From assembly GCF_005233845.1 (NCBI RefSeq), contig NZ_SZQL01000001.1, positions 576,062 to 640,061 on the forward strand: a stretch of DNA of 64,000 nt, given 5' to 3'. The notes under the pieces are model-generated. The model did no database searches. It had not been told where the DNA came from and saw nothing but the letters and a program-made list of their open reading frames with translations. The DNA comes from Ilyomonas limi. GTDB lineage: Bacteria > Bacteroidota > Bacteroidia > Chitinophagales > Chitinophagaceae. The stretch's first letter is position 1, and each line of letters opens with the position of its first letter. The translations under genes and the position numbers were made by a program. Below, piece after piece: positions 35,924-44,978 of this stretch.

Positions 35924-38686
35924 ATGAAAAAGAAATTGCTATTGGCTTTTATTGCCGTTTGTTGGTTGATATTTATACAATTGCGCAGCCAGGAAGAGAA
36001 TAATCTTCCGTCCTATCAACAATTATTCAACCGGGCAGAAGCTTTGTTTAATGGGCCAGCTACAGACAGTACCGATTCTGTTGCATTAAGTTATTACAAC
36101 AGGATTGCTGCAGCCCTTCACCCAAACGCATCCAATGCAATACTGCTTTATAACTGTTACGAACGGGCGGGCATTTTAAAACAAGGACTGGACTATTTGC
36201 CCGAAGAAATATTACAACATTATTATGCAGGCTTAAGAATACAAACAACTTTTCATCTTAGTGATTCCATCTTATTCCGCCTGTTGCTTTCTGCCGGCAA
36301 TGTTCATTATACAAATGGATTGTTCGACTCTGCCGTTTACTATTTTTCAAGAGCAGAAAAGATCATAAACCGTTATCCTGCCGCCGGGCTGGCCGGCGAC
36401 TTATACAACTCGCTCGGTGCGTTGTATAATGAGGCGGGCAACTATGTACAAAGTGGCATTTACTTTTGCAAAGCATTAGAACTTACCCGGCAGCAGCATA
36501 GTTACGATGAAGCTATTTTTGCCATGTCGGCAAATGTGGCGTCGGCAGTAAGGGCATCAGGCTACCCCGATTCTGCACTCCAATTGTATAAAAAGTTATT
36601 AGATTATACCCAACCATCGTTAGCCATTGTAAATAATATCAGCGAAATATATCTTACTAAAAATCAATCCGACAGCGCTTTATATTACCTGCGAATAGTT
36701 AAAGACATAAAGGGTTTTTATGCAATAGCTATTCATAATGCTTTTGCACAGGCTTATATGCAAAAAGGCGATACAGCACAAGCTGCTAATCATTTGCAAT
36801 CCGCTACCACTTTTTATACAGCAAACAATCAGCAGATAAAAAATAATTACTATGGGGCTACCCAAAAATATTTTGGCGATCTGAGAATGCTGGAAGGAAA
36901 ATTGCAGGCTGCTTTACCTTATTATCAGCAGGCAATCATACAATACAACTTTAAATTTAATGACAGCAATGTGTTTGCTAATCCTGGTAATTTTATTGGT
37001 GATTTTGCCAGCTATAATTTATTCAATGTTCTAACGGCAAAAGCAGCTTGTTTTGCCACACTTTATAATCAGGCAAAAGATACCAAATACTTTAAAGCGG
37101 CGGTGAGCACTTACGATTCGGCGTTTGCCTTATCGGACTACATAAAAAAATCTATTGATAACGATGAAGCCAGGCTATTTATAGCAGATAAAGTTTTTGA
37201 TGCTTACAGCAAAGCAGTAGATTTTATAATGACTTCTAATCATCAGGAAAATGATATAATTCATGCATTGGAATGGATAAGTAAAAGCCGTGCTACATCT
37301 CTTGCCATCAGCCTGAAAGAAAATACGATTAAGCAATATGCAGGTTTACCAGACACCTTATTGCAAAAAGAAGAGAACTATAAAATCAGTATATCGAGGA
37401 TGAAGCTGCAGTTGCAACGAAGTACTGACACAGCAGAACAGGCACGGTTGCTGTCAGCTATTAATACAGCATCATTGCAATTGCAAACCATTGATAACAC
37501 ACTTAAAGAATTCCCTAATTATTACAGGCAAAAGTTTGCGGCTGATAATATTGATATTCGCACTATTCAAAAAAAAGTACTGGACAACAATACTGCAGCC
37601 ATTTGTTACTTTAAAGGTGCCAATAAGCTATATGCTTTTGTAATTAAACATAATACCATCGTTGTGCATGAAATTGACAGCGATGCCATTCTTGAAAAGA
37701 ATATTGATTCGTATGTCCGTCAACTTACAGGAGCTGATGTTGGTAAAGCTTATGACGAAAATGCTGCCATGTACCTTTATGGTACATTAGTGCAGCCTTT
37801 TGCAGGCGATATAAACGATATTACATCACTTGTAATTATCCCCGATCAAAACTTAATTAACGTTCCATTTGAAGCATTTCAGAAAGCCAACAGTAAATAT
37901 CTTATACAGGACTATACAATCACTTACCAGTATGCACTACCATTTTTACAAAAGGAATCATTAACTCTTGATAAGGATAAGGCTATTGCATTTGCGCCGT
38001 TTGCCAATAGCAACACGAATGCAACCATGAGCGTGCTGCCTTCTTCCGTTAAAGAAATTTCCCGTTTTCCAAAACATGCGCAATTATTAAATAAAGCTGC
38101 TACAAAAGACACATTCCTTTTTGTAGCGGGCAATGCCTCGGCTATTCATCTGGCAACACATGCAGCCGTAAATTTTCAGGAACCCGAAAATTCGTACATA
38201 GCTTTTTACAAACAAAGCAAAGCTGATTCTGGTTACAAAATATTTGCGCATGAACTATACAACCTGCAATTGCGGCATACAAAGTTTGTTTTTTTAAGTG
38301 CTTGCGAGACCGGCAGCGGAAAGGTATCCCGAAGCGAAGGCTCGCTAAGTTTATCACGGGCTTTTGCGTTTGCAGGCTGTCCAAATGTCATCACTTCTTT
38401 ATGGAAAGCGGAGGATAAATCAACTGCGTATATCAGTGAGCATTTTTACAGGTACATTGATAAAGGATATACTTACGCGCTGGCATTACAAAAAGCAAAA
38501 ACAGATCTGTTGGCAGATGAATTGATGAGCCAGTTTCACTCACCTGCATACTGGAGCCATCTTATTTTTATTGGTGATGTACAGGAAGAACAATCCGCAG
38601 TGGCATGGTGGATAGTCGCCGCCAGTATAGTTGTTATTTCAATAATGATAATACTGTTTTATAAGCGAAAGAAGTATGTATTATGA
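35924..38686 (+). CDS. TPR-CHAT protein (caspase-like HetF-associated protease)
   Basis: A 920-residue protein. It has an N-terminal signal anchor (LLLAFIAVCWLIFI), tetratricopeptide-type helices from about 90 to 460 (for example NSLGALYNEAGNYVQSGIYF), and a CHAT peptidase domain from about 600 to 885. The catalytic dyad is present: H746 in HLATHAA and C794 in LSACETGSG; the latter is followed by SRSEGSLSLSRAFAFAG, as in active CHAT proteases. A membrane helix close to the C-terminus (AWWIVAASIVVISIMIILFY) leaves a short basic tail, KRKK. CHAT enzymes are clan CD Cys proteases; substrates here are unknown. It converges on an anti-sigma/sigma pair with only 18 bp between stop codons. Confidence 0.9.
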   Translation: MKKKLLLAFIAVCWLIFIQLRSQEENNLPSYQQLFNRAEALFNGPATDSTDSVALSYYNRIAAALHPNASNAILLYNCYERAGILKQGLDYLPEEILQHYYAGLRIQTTFHLSDSILFRLLLSAGNVHYTNGLFDSAVYYFSRAEKIINRYPAAGLAGDLYNSLGALYNEAGNYVQSGIYFCKALELTRQQHSYDEAIFAMSANVASAVRASGYPDSALQLYKKLLDYTQPSLAIVNNISEIYLTKNQSDSALYYLRIVKDIKGFYAIAIHNAFAQAYMQKGDTAQAANHLQSATTFYTANNQQIKNNYYGATQKYFGDLRMLEGKLQAALPYYQQAIIQYNFKFNDSNVFANPGNFIGDFASYNLFNVLTAKAACFATLYNQAKDTKYFKAAVSTYDSAFALSDYIKKSIDNDEARLFIADKVFDAYSKAVDFIMTSNHQENDIIHALEWISKSRATSLAISLKENTIKQYAGLPDTLLQKEENYKISISRMKLQLQRSTDTAEQARLLSAINTASLQLQTIDNTLKEFPNYYRQKFAADNIDIRTIQKKVLDNNTAAICYFKGANKLYAFVIKHNTIVVHEIDSDAILEKNIDSYVRQLTGADVGKAYDENAAMYLYGTLVQPFAGDINDITSLVIIPDQNLINVPFEAFQKANSKYLIQDYTITYQYALPFLQKESLTLDKDKAIAFAPFANSNTNATMSVLPSSVKEISRFPKHAQLLNKAATKDTFLFVAGNASAIHLATHAAVNFQEPENSYIAFYKQSKADSGYKIFAHELYNLQLRHTKFVFLSACETGSGKVSRSEGSLSLSRAFAFAGCPNVITSLWKAEDKSTAYISEHFYRYIDKGYTYALALQKAKTDLLADELMSQFHSPAYWSHLIFIGDVQEEQSAVAWWIVAASIVVISIMIILFYKRKKYVL

Positions 38687-38704
38687 TAAGCCGTACTTAT
38701 CAAA

Positions 38705-39487
38705 CTACTTATCTTTCCACTTCAGCATCATCAATTTTATGCTACTGATATTTTTGGCTTTGGCATAAAACAAATGTTGCTTGTTGGAAATTATTTTATC
38801 CTGTTGCTTTTTTGCCAGGTCAATTTTTCCTGCTTTTATATATGCCAGCAGCAGGTAATAATCTGTCTCCTGCACAAAATATTTATCGGTGCTGTTATTG
38901 TTGATATCTTCTACCTGGCGAAATAAATTAATGGCTGCATCAGCATTATTTAATTGTAGATAAGATTGTGCAGCAAGAAAGTAATCTTTCTGGTTCTTCT
39001 GCTGCAGCTCATTAAAAGTGCTGATAACAGCATTAAAGTTGCCTGCATTATACAGGGCATCAATACTATCGGGGCCTTCATTACTCCTGTTTACCGGTAA
39101 CTGATAAGCAATAAAATGATCATTGTAAACAGATTGATTGGTTGTTGAAGTATATTGAAATACACCATAACCAGCTATTACTACTATCAATATGGCTGCA
39201 ACCCTCATCAACCTTTTTGGAAAGGATGCCGGCTTTACAACATTTGCCGGGTGCGTTTCCTGTGGCTTTACTTCCTGCATATATGCCTGGTGTACTGCTT
39301 GTACCCTTTGTTTAAGTGCCTGCGCTTTAATGGCTCTTTTTGCCGCCAAAAAATATTGATAACGCTCCTGTAAAGCAGCATCTTCGCGCAACAACTTTTC
39401 CGCAGCTTCTCTTTCGGCAGCATTTAATTCACCATCCATATACCTGATGAGCATTTCAGCCATATCATCTGTAGAATTATCCTGCAT
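38705..39487 (-). CDS. Anti-sigma-like membrane protein with TPR tail
   Basis: A 260-residue protein. The N-terminal 50 residues (MLIRYMDGELNAAEREAAE and KLLREDAALQERY) have the helical form of anti-sigma N-terminal domains but lack the His/Cys zinc ligands. A membrane helix lies at about 93-112 (VAAILIVVIAGYGVFQY). The periplasmic part has TPR-like helices (ALYNAGNFNAVISTFNELQ, FLAAQSYLQLNNADAAINLF). Its ATG overlaps the end of the sigma gene by 11 bp, so the two are co-translated. It probably holds the sigma factor at the membrane. TPR parts in both this protein and the CHAT protease may reflect a shared partner, which is inference. Confidence 0.75.
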   Translation of the reverse strand: MQDNSTDDMAEMLIRYMDGELNAAEREAAEKLLREDAALQERYQYFLAAKRAIKAQALKQRVQAVHQAYMQEVKPQETHPANVVKPASFPKRLMRVAAILIVVIAGYGVFQYTSTTNQSVYNDHFIAYQLPVNRSNEGPDSIDALYNAGNFNAVISTFNELQQKNQKDYFLAAQSYLQLNNADAAINLFRQVEDINNNSTDKYFVQETDYYLLLAYIKAGKIDLAKKQQDKIISNKQHLFYAKAKNISSIKLMMLKWKDK

Positions 39488-40091
39488 ACCTTAGTGCATT
39501 TTTAAGTTGTGTACGTAAAGATTGATCGTTCTGTATCATTTGTTCTAACTGCTTCATGCATTTATATTTTTTATTACGCAGCACTTGCTCATTCTGATAA
39601 TCCGGCATTTGCTGAACGATATCACTCATCGAAAGGTCTTCATAATATACCAGCATGAGCAGTTGCCTGCATTTTGTACCCAGCTTTTCGAAAAACTGCT
39701 GTATTACTGCAAAATACTCCCGCTGCACTAGATGTTGTATAGTTGCCTGTTCCGTATCATCTTTTGCTTTTTCAAATATCCTGTTCCTGTTGTCGGCACT
39801 GCTCCTCTTTCTAAGTTCGGCCAACCAAAGGTTGCGTGTTATAGCATATAAAAACGACTTAATACTGGCGTCACCCCTGTACTTATCCTGTTCTACAATT
39901 CCTATGAATGCAACAATGGTTTCCTGAATTATATCAGCAGCATCCTCCTTACTTCCTTTATTGTTGATTACATAATTTTCCAGTAATGCATAGTATTCTT
40001 TGTAAATAAGGCTGATAGCTACATCCATTTCTGTAGGATGTTTCAACGCACTTATAAGCTCTGCATCTGAGTAATTCCTGACAATCTGCAT
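39477..40091 (-). CDS. Sigma-70 family ECF-like RNA polymerase sigma factor
   Basis: A 204-residue sigma factor. The start is placed at ATG 40091 (MQIVRNYSDAELI...), because residues encoded further upstream are unlike the family. Region 2 is visible in YKEYYALLENYVINN, KEDAADIIQETIVAF and the promoter-melting segment SIKSFLYAITRNLWLAELRK. Region 4 is at about 130-190 (FEKLGTKCRQLLMLVYYEDLSM, SDIVQQM, EQVLRNKKYKCMKQLEQMI, read in pieces). This LRNKKYKC type of region 4 is frequent in Bacteroidota sigma factors found next to CHAT or caspase-like genes. It forms an operon with the overlapping anti-sigma-like gene. Confidence 0.85.
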   Translation of the reverse strand: MQIVRNYSDAELISALKHPTEMDVAISLIYKEYYALLENYVINNKGSKEDAADIIQETIVAFIGIVEQDKYRGDASIKSFLYAITRNLWLAELRKRSSADNRNRIFEKAKDDTEQATIQHLVQREYFAVIQQFFEKLGTKCRQLLMLVYYEDLSMSDIVQQMPDYQNEQVLRNKKYKCMKQLEQMIQNDQSLRTQLKNALRYAG

Positions 40092-40525
40092 CCGATGTAT
40101 ATTAGTTTGTATTGACTGAGAATGAATTTGTAACCGGAAATGTAAAAACATAATCTGATATGTGTAAACCAATTTTACAAATGGGTAAAAGTTGTTGCTG
40201 CTTTGATTATATTCCAAAATGTATGATGAACTGAAAAGACTGAAAGGGCAACAAAATTGAACTTAAAACATTTAAAAATGCTTCTACACGTTCCGCAACG
40301 GCTTCCTTATAATCTATCCGTCTCATACAGCACAGCACCAATAGTATTGACCATATAATAAGAAAACTGGATGGCGGTTTAGGGACAATCGAAAATGGAC
40401 AGTTAACGCATCCTTTCTGTAACACGGAAATAAAAGACTAGAGAATGAAAACATCGCCCAACAGCGGGTTTGGCAAAAGCAGGGCAGATTGCTATGGAAT
40501 AAACAAAAGTTTTTTGTGGTTTTAT
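40092..40525. other. Gene-free stretch between sigma gene and IS110 remnant
   Basis: 434 bp. The first 60 bp should hold the sigma promoter. Short open frames of about 70 codons at 40207-40529 have no recognisable domain, and I take them for non-coding or for the left part of the IS110 element, whose outer ends cannot be placed because the family lacks terminal inverted repeats. Confidence 0.4.
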
Positions 40526-41196
40526 TCAAGCTGCGGCTATATGGTCAACATAAGGTTTCTGATTGTTAACCACGGCAGCGATTCTTAGCACTAACTTGTT
40601 TCTGATGGCATTGATAATAGGCATACTGTGCTTGCCTTCCTTTTTCTTGCGCTCATAATATAATCTAAATTCAGGGTAGCATTTAATAGCTGACAATGCG
40701 CAGAGATGTAAGCTTTCCTTTAGTCCTTTATTAACCATCTGATGTACCCTGTTTCTGCCCTTGATACTGATGCCATTTGTATGTTCAAAAGGCATCACCC
40801 CTGCATAACAGGCAAGCTGTTTACCCGTAACCTTACAAACAAAGTTGTTGGTGCAACAGATCAGATAAACAGCCGTCAGGTGACCAATGCCAGGTACGGT
40901 AAGCAACAGGTCATAGTTGGCTTTTATAGAACTATCTGTTTCAATGATTTGCTTGATTGCAGTTTGCAGCCGTGTCAATGGATTTCGGTGTTTTCAATGA
41001 CTAAAAGCGAGTGCTCATCAAAACAAACACCCTTTTCTTTAAGCCACTTGTGCAATGCTTTGATACCTGTTGCAGTGTTATCGAAACGCTTTGTAATGAC
41101 AGGCTGCTTTTGATGGTTGATGACCGTCATCAAAGAAAGATCAAAGTACAGTTTGGACACATCAATACCCATGTAAAACTTTGTAGTTTGTTTCAT
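40526..41196 (-). pseudogene. IS110-family transposase with internal deletion
   Basis: Two adjoining frames belong to one gene. 40975-41196 encodes the start of the RuvC-like domain (MGIDVSKLYFDLS with the first Asp, and LLVIENTEI with the Glu). 40526-40978 encodes the C-terminal transposase_20-type domain (LLTVPGIGHLTAVYLICC, GKQLACYAGVMPFEHTNG, GRNRVHQMVNKGLKE). Together they have about 220 residues against the usual 320-340, so about 110 residues between them are gone. The missing part includes the DxxD pair of the DEDD site, so the enzyme is dead. The deletion junction also shifts the frame at 40975-40978. Confidence 0.85.
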
Positions 41197-41400
41197 AACT
41201 TAGATTTGAATTTTAAAAGAAAGCCTGACCGTTTTTGCCTGAAAGTCATAGTCCTTGATAATGGGTATGAAATCCCTGATTGCTATATAGACATCAATAA
41301 GGCAAAGAAAGTGGCAGCGGATTGCATCAGCCCATAGGTCGTGAGCCTTGACGAACAATTAATGAGCCGCTGCCACCTGGTTAGGTTATTCACAAATTAA
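41197..41400 (-). ncRNA. Possible bridge-RNA region of the IS110 element
   Basis: IS110-group elements encode a structured bridge RNA in the non-coding sequence upstream of the transposase. Here the 204 bp upstream are gene-free and contain a perfect 10-bp inverted repeat, gtggcagcgg (41311-41320) and ccgctgccac (41367-41376), enclosing 46 bases. That is suggestive of a folded RNA, but the recognition loops cannot be assigned by eye. Beyond it, to 41707, a smaller hairpin (41531-41539 with 41559-41567) is the only structure noted. Confidence 0.25.
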
Positions 41401-41707
41401 GATGCTGATGAAAAGAAAAAACTAACAAAAAGAAAATAATAGTATCAATAGATCTATCATACTTTTATTTAAATCAAAGCTAAAGGACGAACCGCTGAAT
41501 GCCGCTACTGGCAGCAAGCCCTGTTCGTTAGGAGGAAAACAGCATTTTTCTGCAAGTTTTTTCCTCCATACAATCAGGCTGTTGATCCGGTCGATGCTAA
41601 AAAAGACAATGACAAATGGGTAGTGTTATCAGCGTTACACAAATAAATTCACTCATTTGTTTATGTAAAAACCAACAATAAGTTTTTGAAAACTGCACGT
41701 GAGTTTC

Positions 41708-43057
41708 TCAATATTTATTACTAATCGGCTTCATATGCGGAACCAGTATTTTAAACATAATCAGCCAGGCTAACAGGTAACCGGCTCCGCAATAGAGAAA
41801 CAGCATATAATAACCGGTTTCAATGCTGCCCAAACCTTTATAATAATCAAACAGTAAGCCTGCCAGCGTAGATATCAGCATACCACCCAAGCCGCCTGCC
41901 ATGCCGCCAATGCCCGTTACAGATGCTACCGAATTTTTCGGGAACATATCAGATACGGTGGTAAACAAATTTGCCGACCATGCCTGGTGCGCCGAAGCAG
42001 CAATACCGATAATAATAATAGCATACCACATGTGATAGCTGCCTGCTGCCTGAGAAAATATAATGAGTAAAGGGAAAAGTGCATATATAAACATGGAGGT
42101 TTTTCTTGCACGGACAACGTTCCAATGTTTTTTCTTCACCAGCCACATAGGCAGCCAGCCACCAAAAACACTGGCCACGCCGGCAAGCGTATATACAAAA
42201 GCAATGGGCAAACTGACCTGCATACCGGTAAGATGATATTGCGCATCTAAAAAAGCAGGCAGCCAAAACAGTAAAAACCACCAGATGCCATCGGTTAAGA
42301 ACTTGCCCATAATAAAAGCCCAGGTTTGCTTGTAACGCAGCAAACTACCCCACGAAATCTGGGGCTTTTCTTCCGTGCCCTCTTTTGCAGGCGGCTCTTC
42401 TGCGTCGCTGTGGATATAATCGAATTCTGCCTGGGAAAGTCTTTTCTGCTTTGCCGGCACATCGTAAAAAATAAACCAGAAAATAAGCCAGATAAAACCA
42501 ATGGCGCCAATGGCAATAAATGCAATGCGCCAGTTATAATTTATGGCGATAAAAGGTACAAGAATGGGCGCTAAAATAGCACCGACATTTGTACCCGAGT
42601 TAAAAATACCGGCGGCATATGCCCGCTCTTTGCGGGGAAACCACTCGGCAGTGGTTTTGAAAGCAGCGGGAAAATTGCCGGCTTCCGTTACGCCCAGAAA
42701 GCCGCGATAAATGGCAAAAGAGAGGGCGCCGGTAGCAAAAGCGTGCAGTACAGAGGCGATGCTCCACAATGTCAAGGTAATGGCATAGCCCAATTTCGTT
42801 CCTATTTTATCAATAATTCTTCCGGCGAAGAGCATACCTATGGCATAAGCAAACTGAAAAGCCACTACAATGTCAGAATAATCGGTTTCTGTCCAGTGGA
42901 ATTCTTTTTCCAGGGTAGGTTTCAACAAACTAATCACCTGCCGGTCGAGATAATTGATGGTAGTGGCATAAAAGACCAGCGCACAAATGGTCCAGCGATA
43001 CCTTCCTATTTTAGTAGTTGGGCTAGCAGTGTTTAAATTGTCAGGTGTAGCAAGCAT
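41708..43057 (-). CDS. MFS transporter, hexuronate/organic-anion (ExuT-like) type
   Basis: A 449-residue inner-membrane transporter with about 12 hydrophobic helices. The ACS-family signature is visible near the N-terminus: INYLDRQVISLLKPTLEKEF, then QFAYAIGMLFAGRIIDKIGTK, read in pieces, and FRGFLG-like YRGFLGVTEAGNFPAAFK, followed by EWFPRKERAYAAGIFNSGTN. These motifs are typical of hexuronate, glucarate and related sugar-acid transporters. It is the last gene of the minus-strand sugar locus, 77 bp after an oxidoreductase gene, and probably imports the sugar or sugar acid released or oxidised by the upstream enzymes. Confidence 0.88.
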   Translation of the reverse strand: MLATPDNLNTASPTTKIGRYRWTICALVFYATTINYLDRQVISLLKPTLEKEFHWTETDYSDIVVAFQFAYAIGMLFAGRIIDKIGTKLGYAITLTLWSIASVLHAFATGALSFAIYRGFLGVTEAGNFPAAFKTTAEWFPRKERAYAAGIFNSGTNVGAILAPILVPFIAINYNWRIAFIAIGAIGFIWLIFWFIFYDVPAKQKRLSQAEFDYIHSDAEEPPAKEGTEEKPQISWGSLLRYKQTWAFIMGKFLTDGIWWFLLFWLPAFLDAQYHLTGMQVSLPIAFVYTLAGVASVFGGWLPMWLVKKKHWNVVRARKTSMFIYALFPLLIIFSQAAGSYHMWYAIIIIGIAASAHQAWSANLFTTVSDMFPKNSVASVTGIGGMAGGLGGMLISTLAGLLFDYYKGLGSIETGYYMLFLYCGAGYLLAWLIMFKILVPHMKPISNKY

Positions 43058-43134
43058 GTAGTTGTGTTATAACGGATAAATTAGAAAATATGGGTGAACC
43101 CATTTCGCCGCATCGCAGCGAATACGGCAATATT

Positions 43135-44316
43135 TTACAAAATAGTAATAGCCACTTCTTCGCCCTTTTTTTCGGCAGAAACATAACCGGCATAAATAGT
43201 AGCAGTTACATCGGCAGCCAGGCTGCTGTTGCTTTCAATGGCAGCGCCGTAAGCTGCTGATCTGTAAAATGCATCCATCTCGTGCTGATAACCGGCAAAC
43301 CAGCCTTCATCGGGTGATATAAACGACCAGCCTTGCTTGGTTTCCATCTTTTCTACCACATATACGTCTTCAAAATGTTTTTGCGCCGGCGTGTACGTTT
43401 GCATGGCATTATTAGGATTCATATTGCAAATAGTCCGGTGGTTAGTCGTATTTACTTCTATCCAGTTGTGCACACCGCCTAACACCAGTTCGGAGGCAAA
43501 CAAGTCGGCAATGGTACCATCTTCAAATACAATATGCAGCAGCGCAAAATCTTCGGTGTCTTTGTAGGTAGTGCGCAAATATCCTTCATCCTTGAAGCCC
43601 GGCATGCGGGTGATAGCGTGCGTGCGTGCCGAAATAGTTGCGGGGCGTATCGGTTTGCCATTTCGGGCCTTACCTTCTATCTGCTTAAAATAAAGGGCTG
43701 CTGACAACGGATGACAACCTTTACCAATCATAGAGCCACCGCCCGAAAATTGCCATTGTCCATACGTGGGAGAATGCGAGCCGGAATGAGATTGCTCGCC
43801 ATGCATCCAGATGATTTGTGCACCCGTTTTTTGCAACAGTTCTTTTTGCTTTTGAACAGCAGGCGCATATATCCAGTTCTCCGCATACATAATTTTGCCT
43901 TTACTGTTTTTCTCGGCATTCAGCATATTGGCCACACTTTCCATGGCATGCTCTAATCCTTGTTTTTTTGGAAAAGTATCGCCATTAAATTCCACTGTGC
44001 CATCACCGAAATAGCCGGTAAACGGTTTTTCTACAATCACAAATTTATCCTGCTGCAAAGCAGCTATTACCAGGGGTTCGTGCGTCACCGGTGGCGTACA
44101 CACATGAATCACATCTGAGGCTGCTATCAATTGCTCTACATTCTCAAAGGCGGGAATTCCCCGTGCTGTCGTAAAATCTGCCAGCTTTTGCGGCGTAGGT
44201 GAATATGCTCCCGCTATCTCCACTTTAGTATTAAACACCCGCTGCAAGGCGTCATAATGAAATTTGGCGGCAAAACCGGAGCCTATAATACCTGCGCGTA
44301 ATATTTTTTTTTCCAT
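43135..44316 (-). CDS. Gfo/Idh/MocA family oxidoreductase (cytoplasmic)
   Basis: A 393-residue NAD(P)-dependent dehydrogenase with no signal peptide. The Rossmann motif is AGIIGSGFAAKFHYDAL, the family's EKP motif is FVIVEKPFTG near residue 95, and the C-terminal half is the beta-sheet substrate domain (GGGSMIGKGCHPLSAALYF near 195 with the conserved His). The family oxidises or epimerises sugars and inositols; here it may process the sugar imported by the neighbouring MFS protein. Upstream lies a 662-bp repeat-rich gap, so it may start a separate transcription unit with the transporter. Confidence 0.88.
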   Translation of the reverse strand: MEKKILRAGIIGSGFAAKFHYDALQRVFNTKVEIAGAYSPTPQKLADFTTARGIPAFENVEQLIAASDVIHVCTPPVTHEPLVIAALQQDKFVIVEKPFTGYFGDGTVEFNGDTFPKKQGLEHAMESVANMLNAEKNSKGKIMYAENWIYAPAVQKQKELLQKTGAQIIWMHGEQSHSGSHSPTYGQWQFSGGGSMIGKGCHPLSAALYFKQIEGKARNGKPIRPATISARTHAITRMPGFKDEGYLRTTYKDTEDFALLHIVFEDGTIADLFASELVLGGVHNWIEVNTTNHRTICNMNPNNAMQTYTPAQKHFEDVYVVEKMETKQGWSFISPDEGWFAGYQHEMDAFYRSAAYGAAIESNSSLAADVTATIYAGYVSAEKKGEEVAITIL

Positions 44317-44479
44317 TATAAAAATGTAATGTAAAATAATTTACCTCATTGCGAATAGTGATAAACTTTCCGTTAAAGAATTAAATTATTATTGGATATC
44401 ATCACCAGACCCGTATTCGTAAGATTTAATTTAGTCTCTCTGTGAATTAGTTATGTTTTTTGAAGATGTTTTTATTTCA

Positions 44480-44960
44480 ACCTCTTGTTTGTCACTTTTT
44501 GTCTTGACACAAAAAGTAACCAAAAAGTATGAATGCATTGATGTCTTTTCAATGGTATTCATGAGATTGCTTCGCTTAGTTCAAGGACAACACGAATCGC
44601 TCCGCGCGTTTGTCCGGCCAACGCCTCCACTTAATCTAAGATGGATTTCTGTTGCTAACAAAATGGTTTGGCTCCTAAATGTTTCCGAACATCTTAACTG
44701 CACACTCTAAACCTTTGTCAGCCAAACTTTACACACAAATACTAAAATCACTCTCAGGCAGTGTGGTGGTGCTGGCCTGCACGGCTGCGCGGAGCGATCA
44801 TGCCGTGCTTGAACTTTTTTGTTCCTTTTTTCTTTCATCGCCTGCCCCGAAAAATCGGGGAGAAAAAAGGAAAACAAGAATCAACGTATGAAATCAAACT
44901 TAAAACACTTACACAGTCTCCTATATAATATCCCAAACCTATTTATTCTATTCCAAACAT
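44480..44960. repeat. Dispersed intergenic repeat, copies B1 (inverted) and B2 (direct)
   Basis: This lies in the gene-free gap 44317-44978. The segment 44480-44650 is an inverted copy of the left part of the repeat at 5240: the complement of 'aaatccatcttaga-taagtggaggcg' at 44621-44650, a 'caaggacaacacgaatcgct' block, and a hairpin (44491-44502 with 44509-44520, one mismatch). The segment 44740-44960 is a direct copy ('gcggagcgatcatgccgtgcttgaa', then 'taaaacacttacacagtctc'). The two face each other about 90 bp apart. No coding sequence is conserved. An open frame of 85 codons inside it is repeat sequence. Confidence 0.6.
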
Positions 44961-44978
44961 ATTCAAGTTACACTACAC

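Noticed and set aside
34743..40091. CHAT locus as a named anti-phage system
   Set aside because: No gasdermin, Cas or other effector is adjacent; only general protease and sigma context is present, so a defence label is not supported.
40207..40529. Short open frames next to the IS110 remnant
   Set aside because: No family motif and no start signal; more likely IS flank or intergenic.
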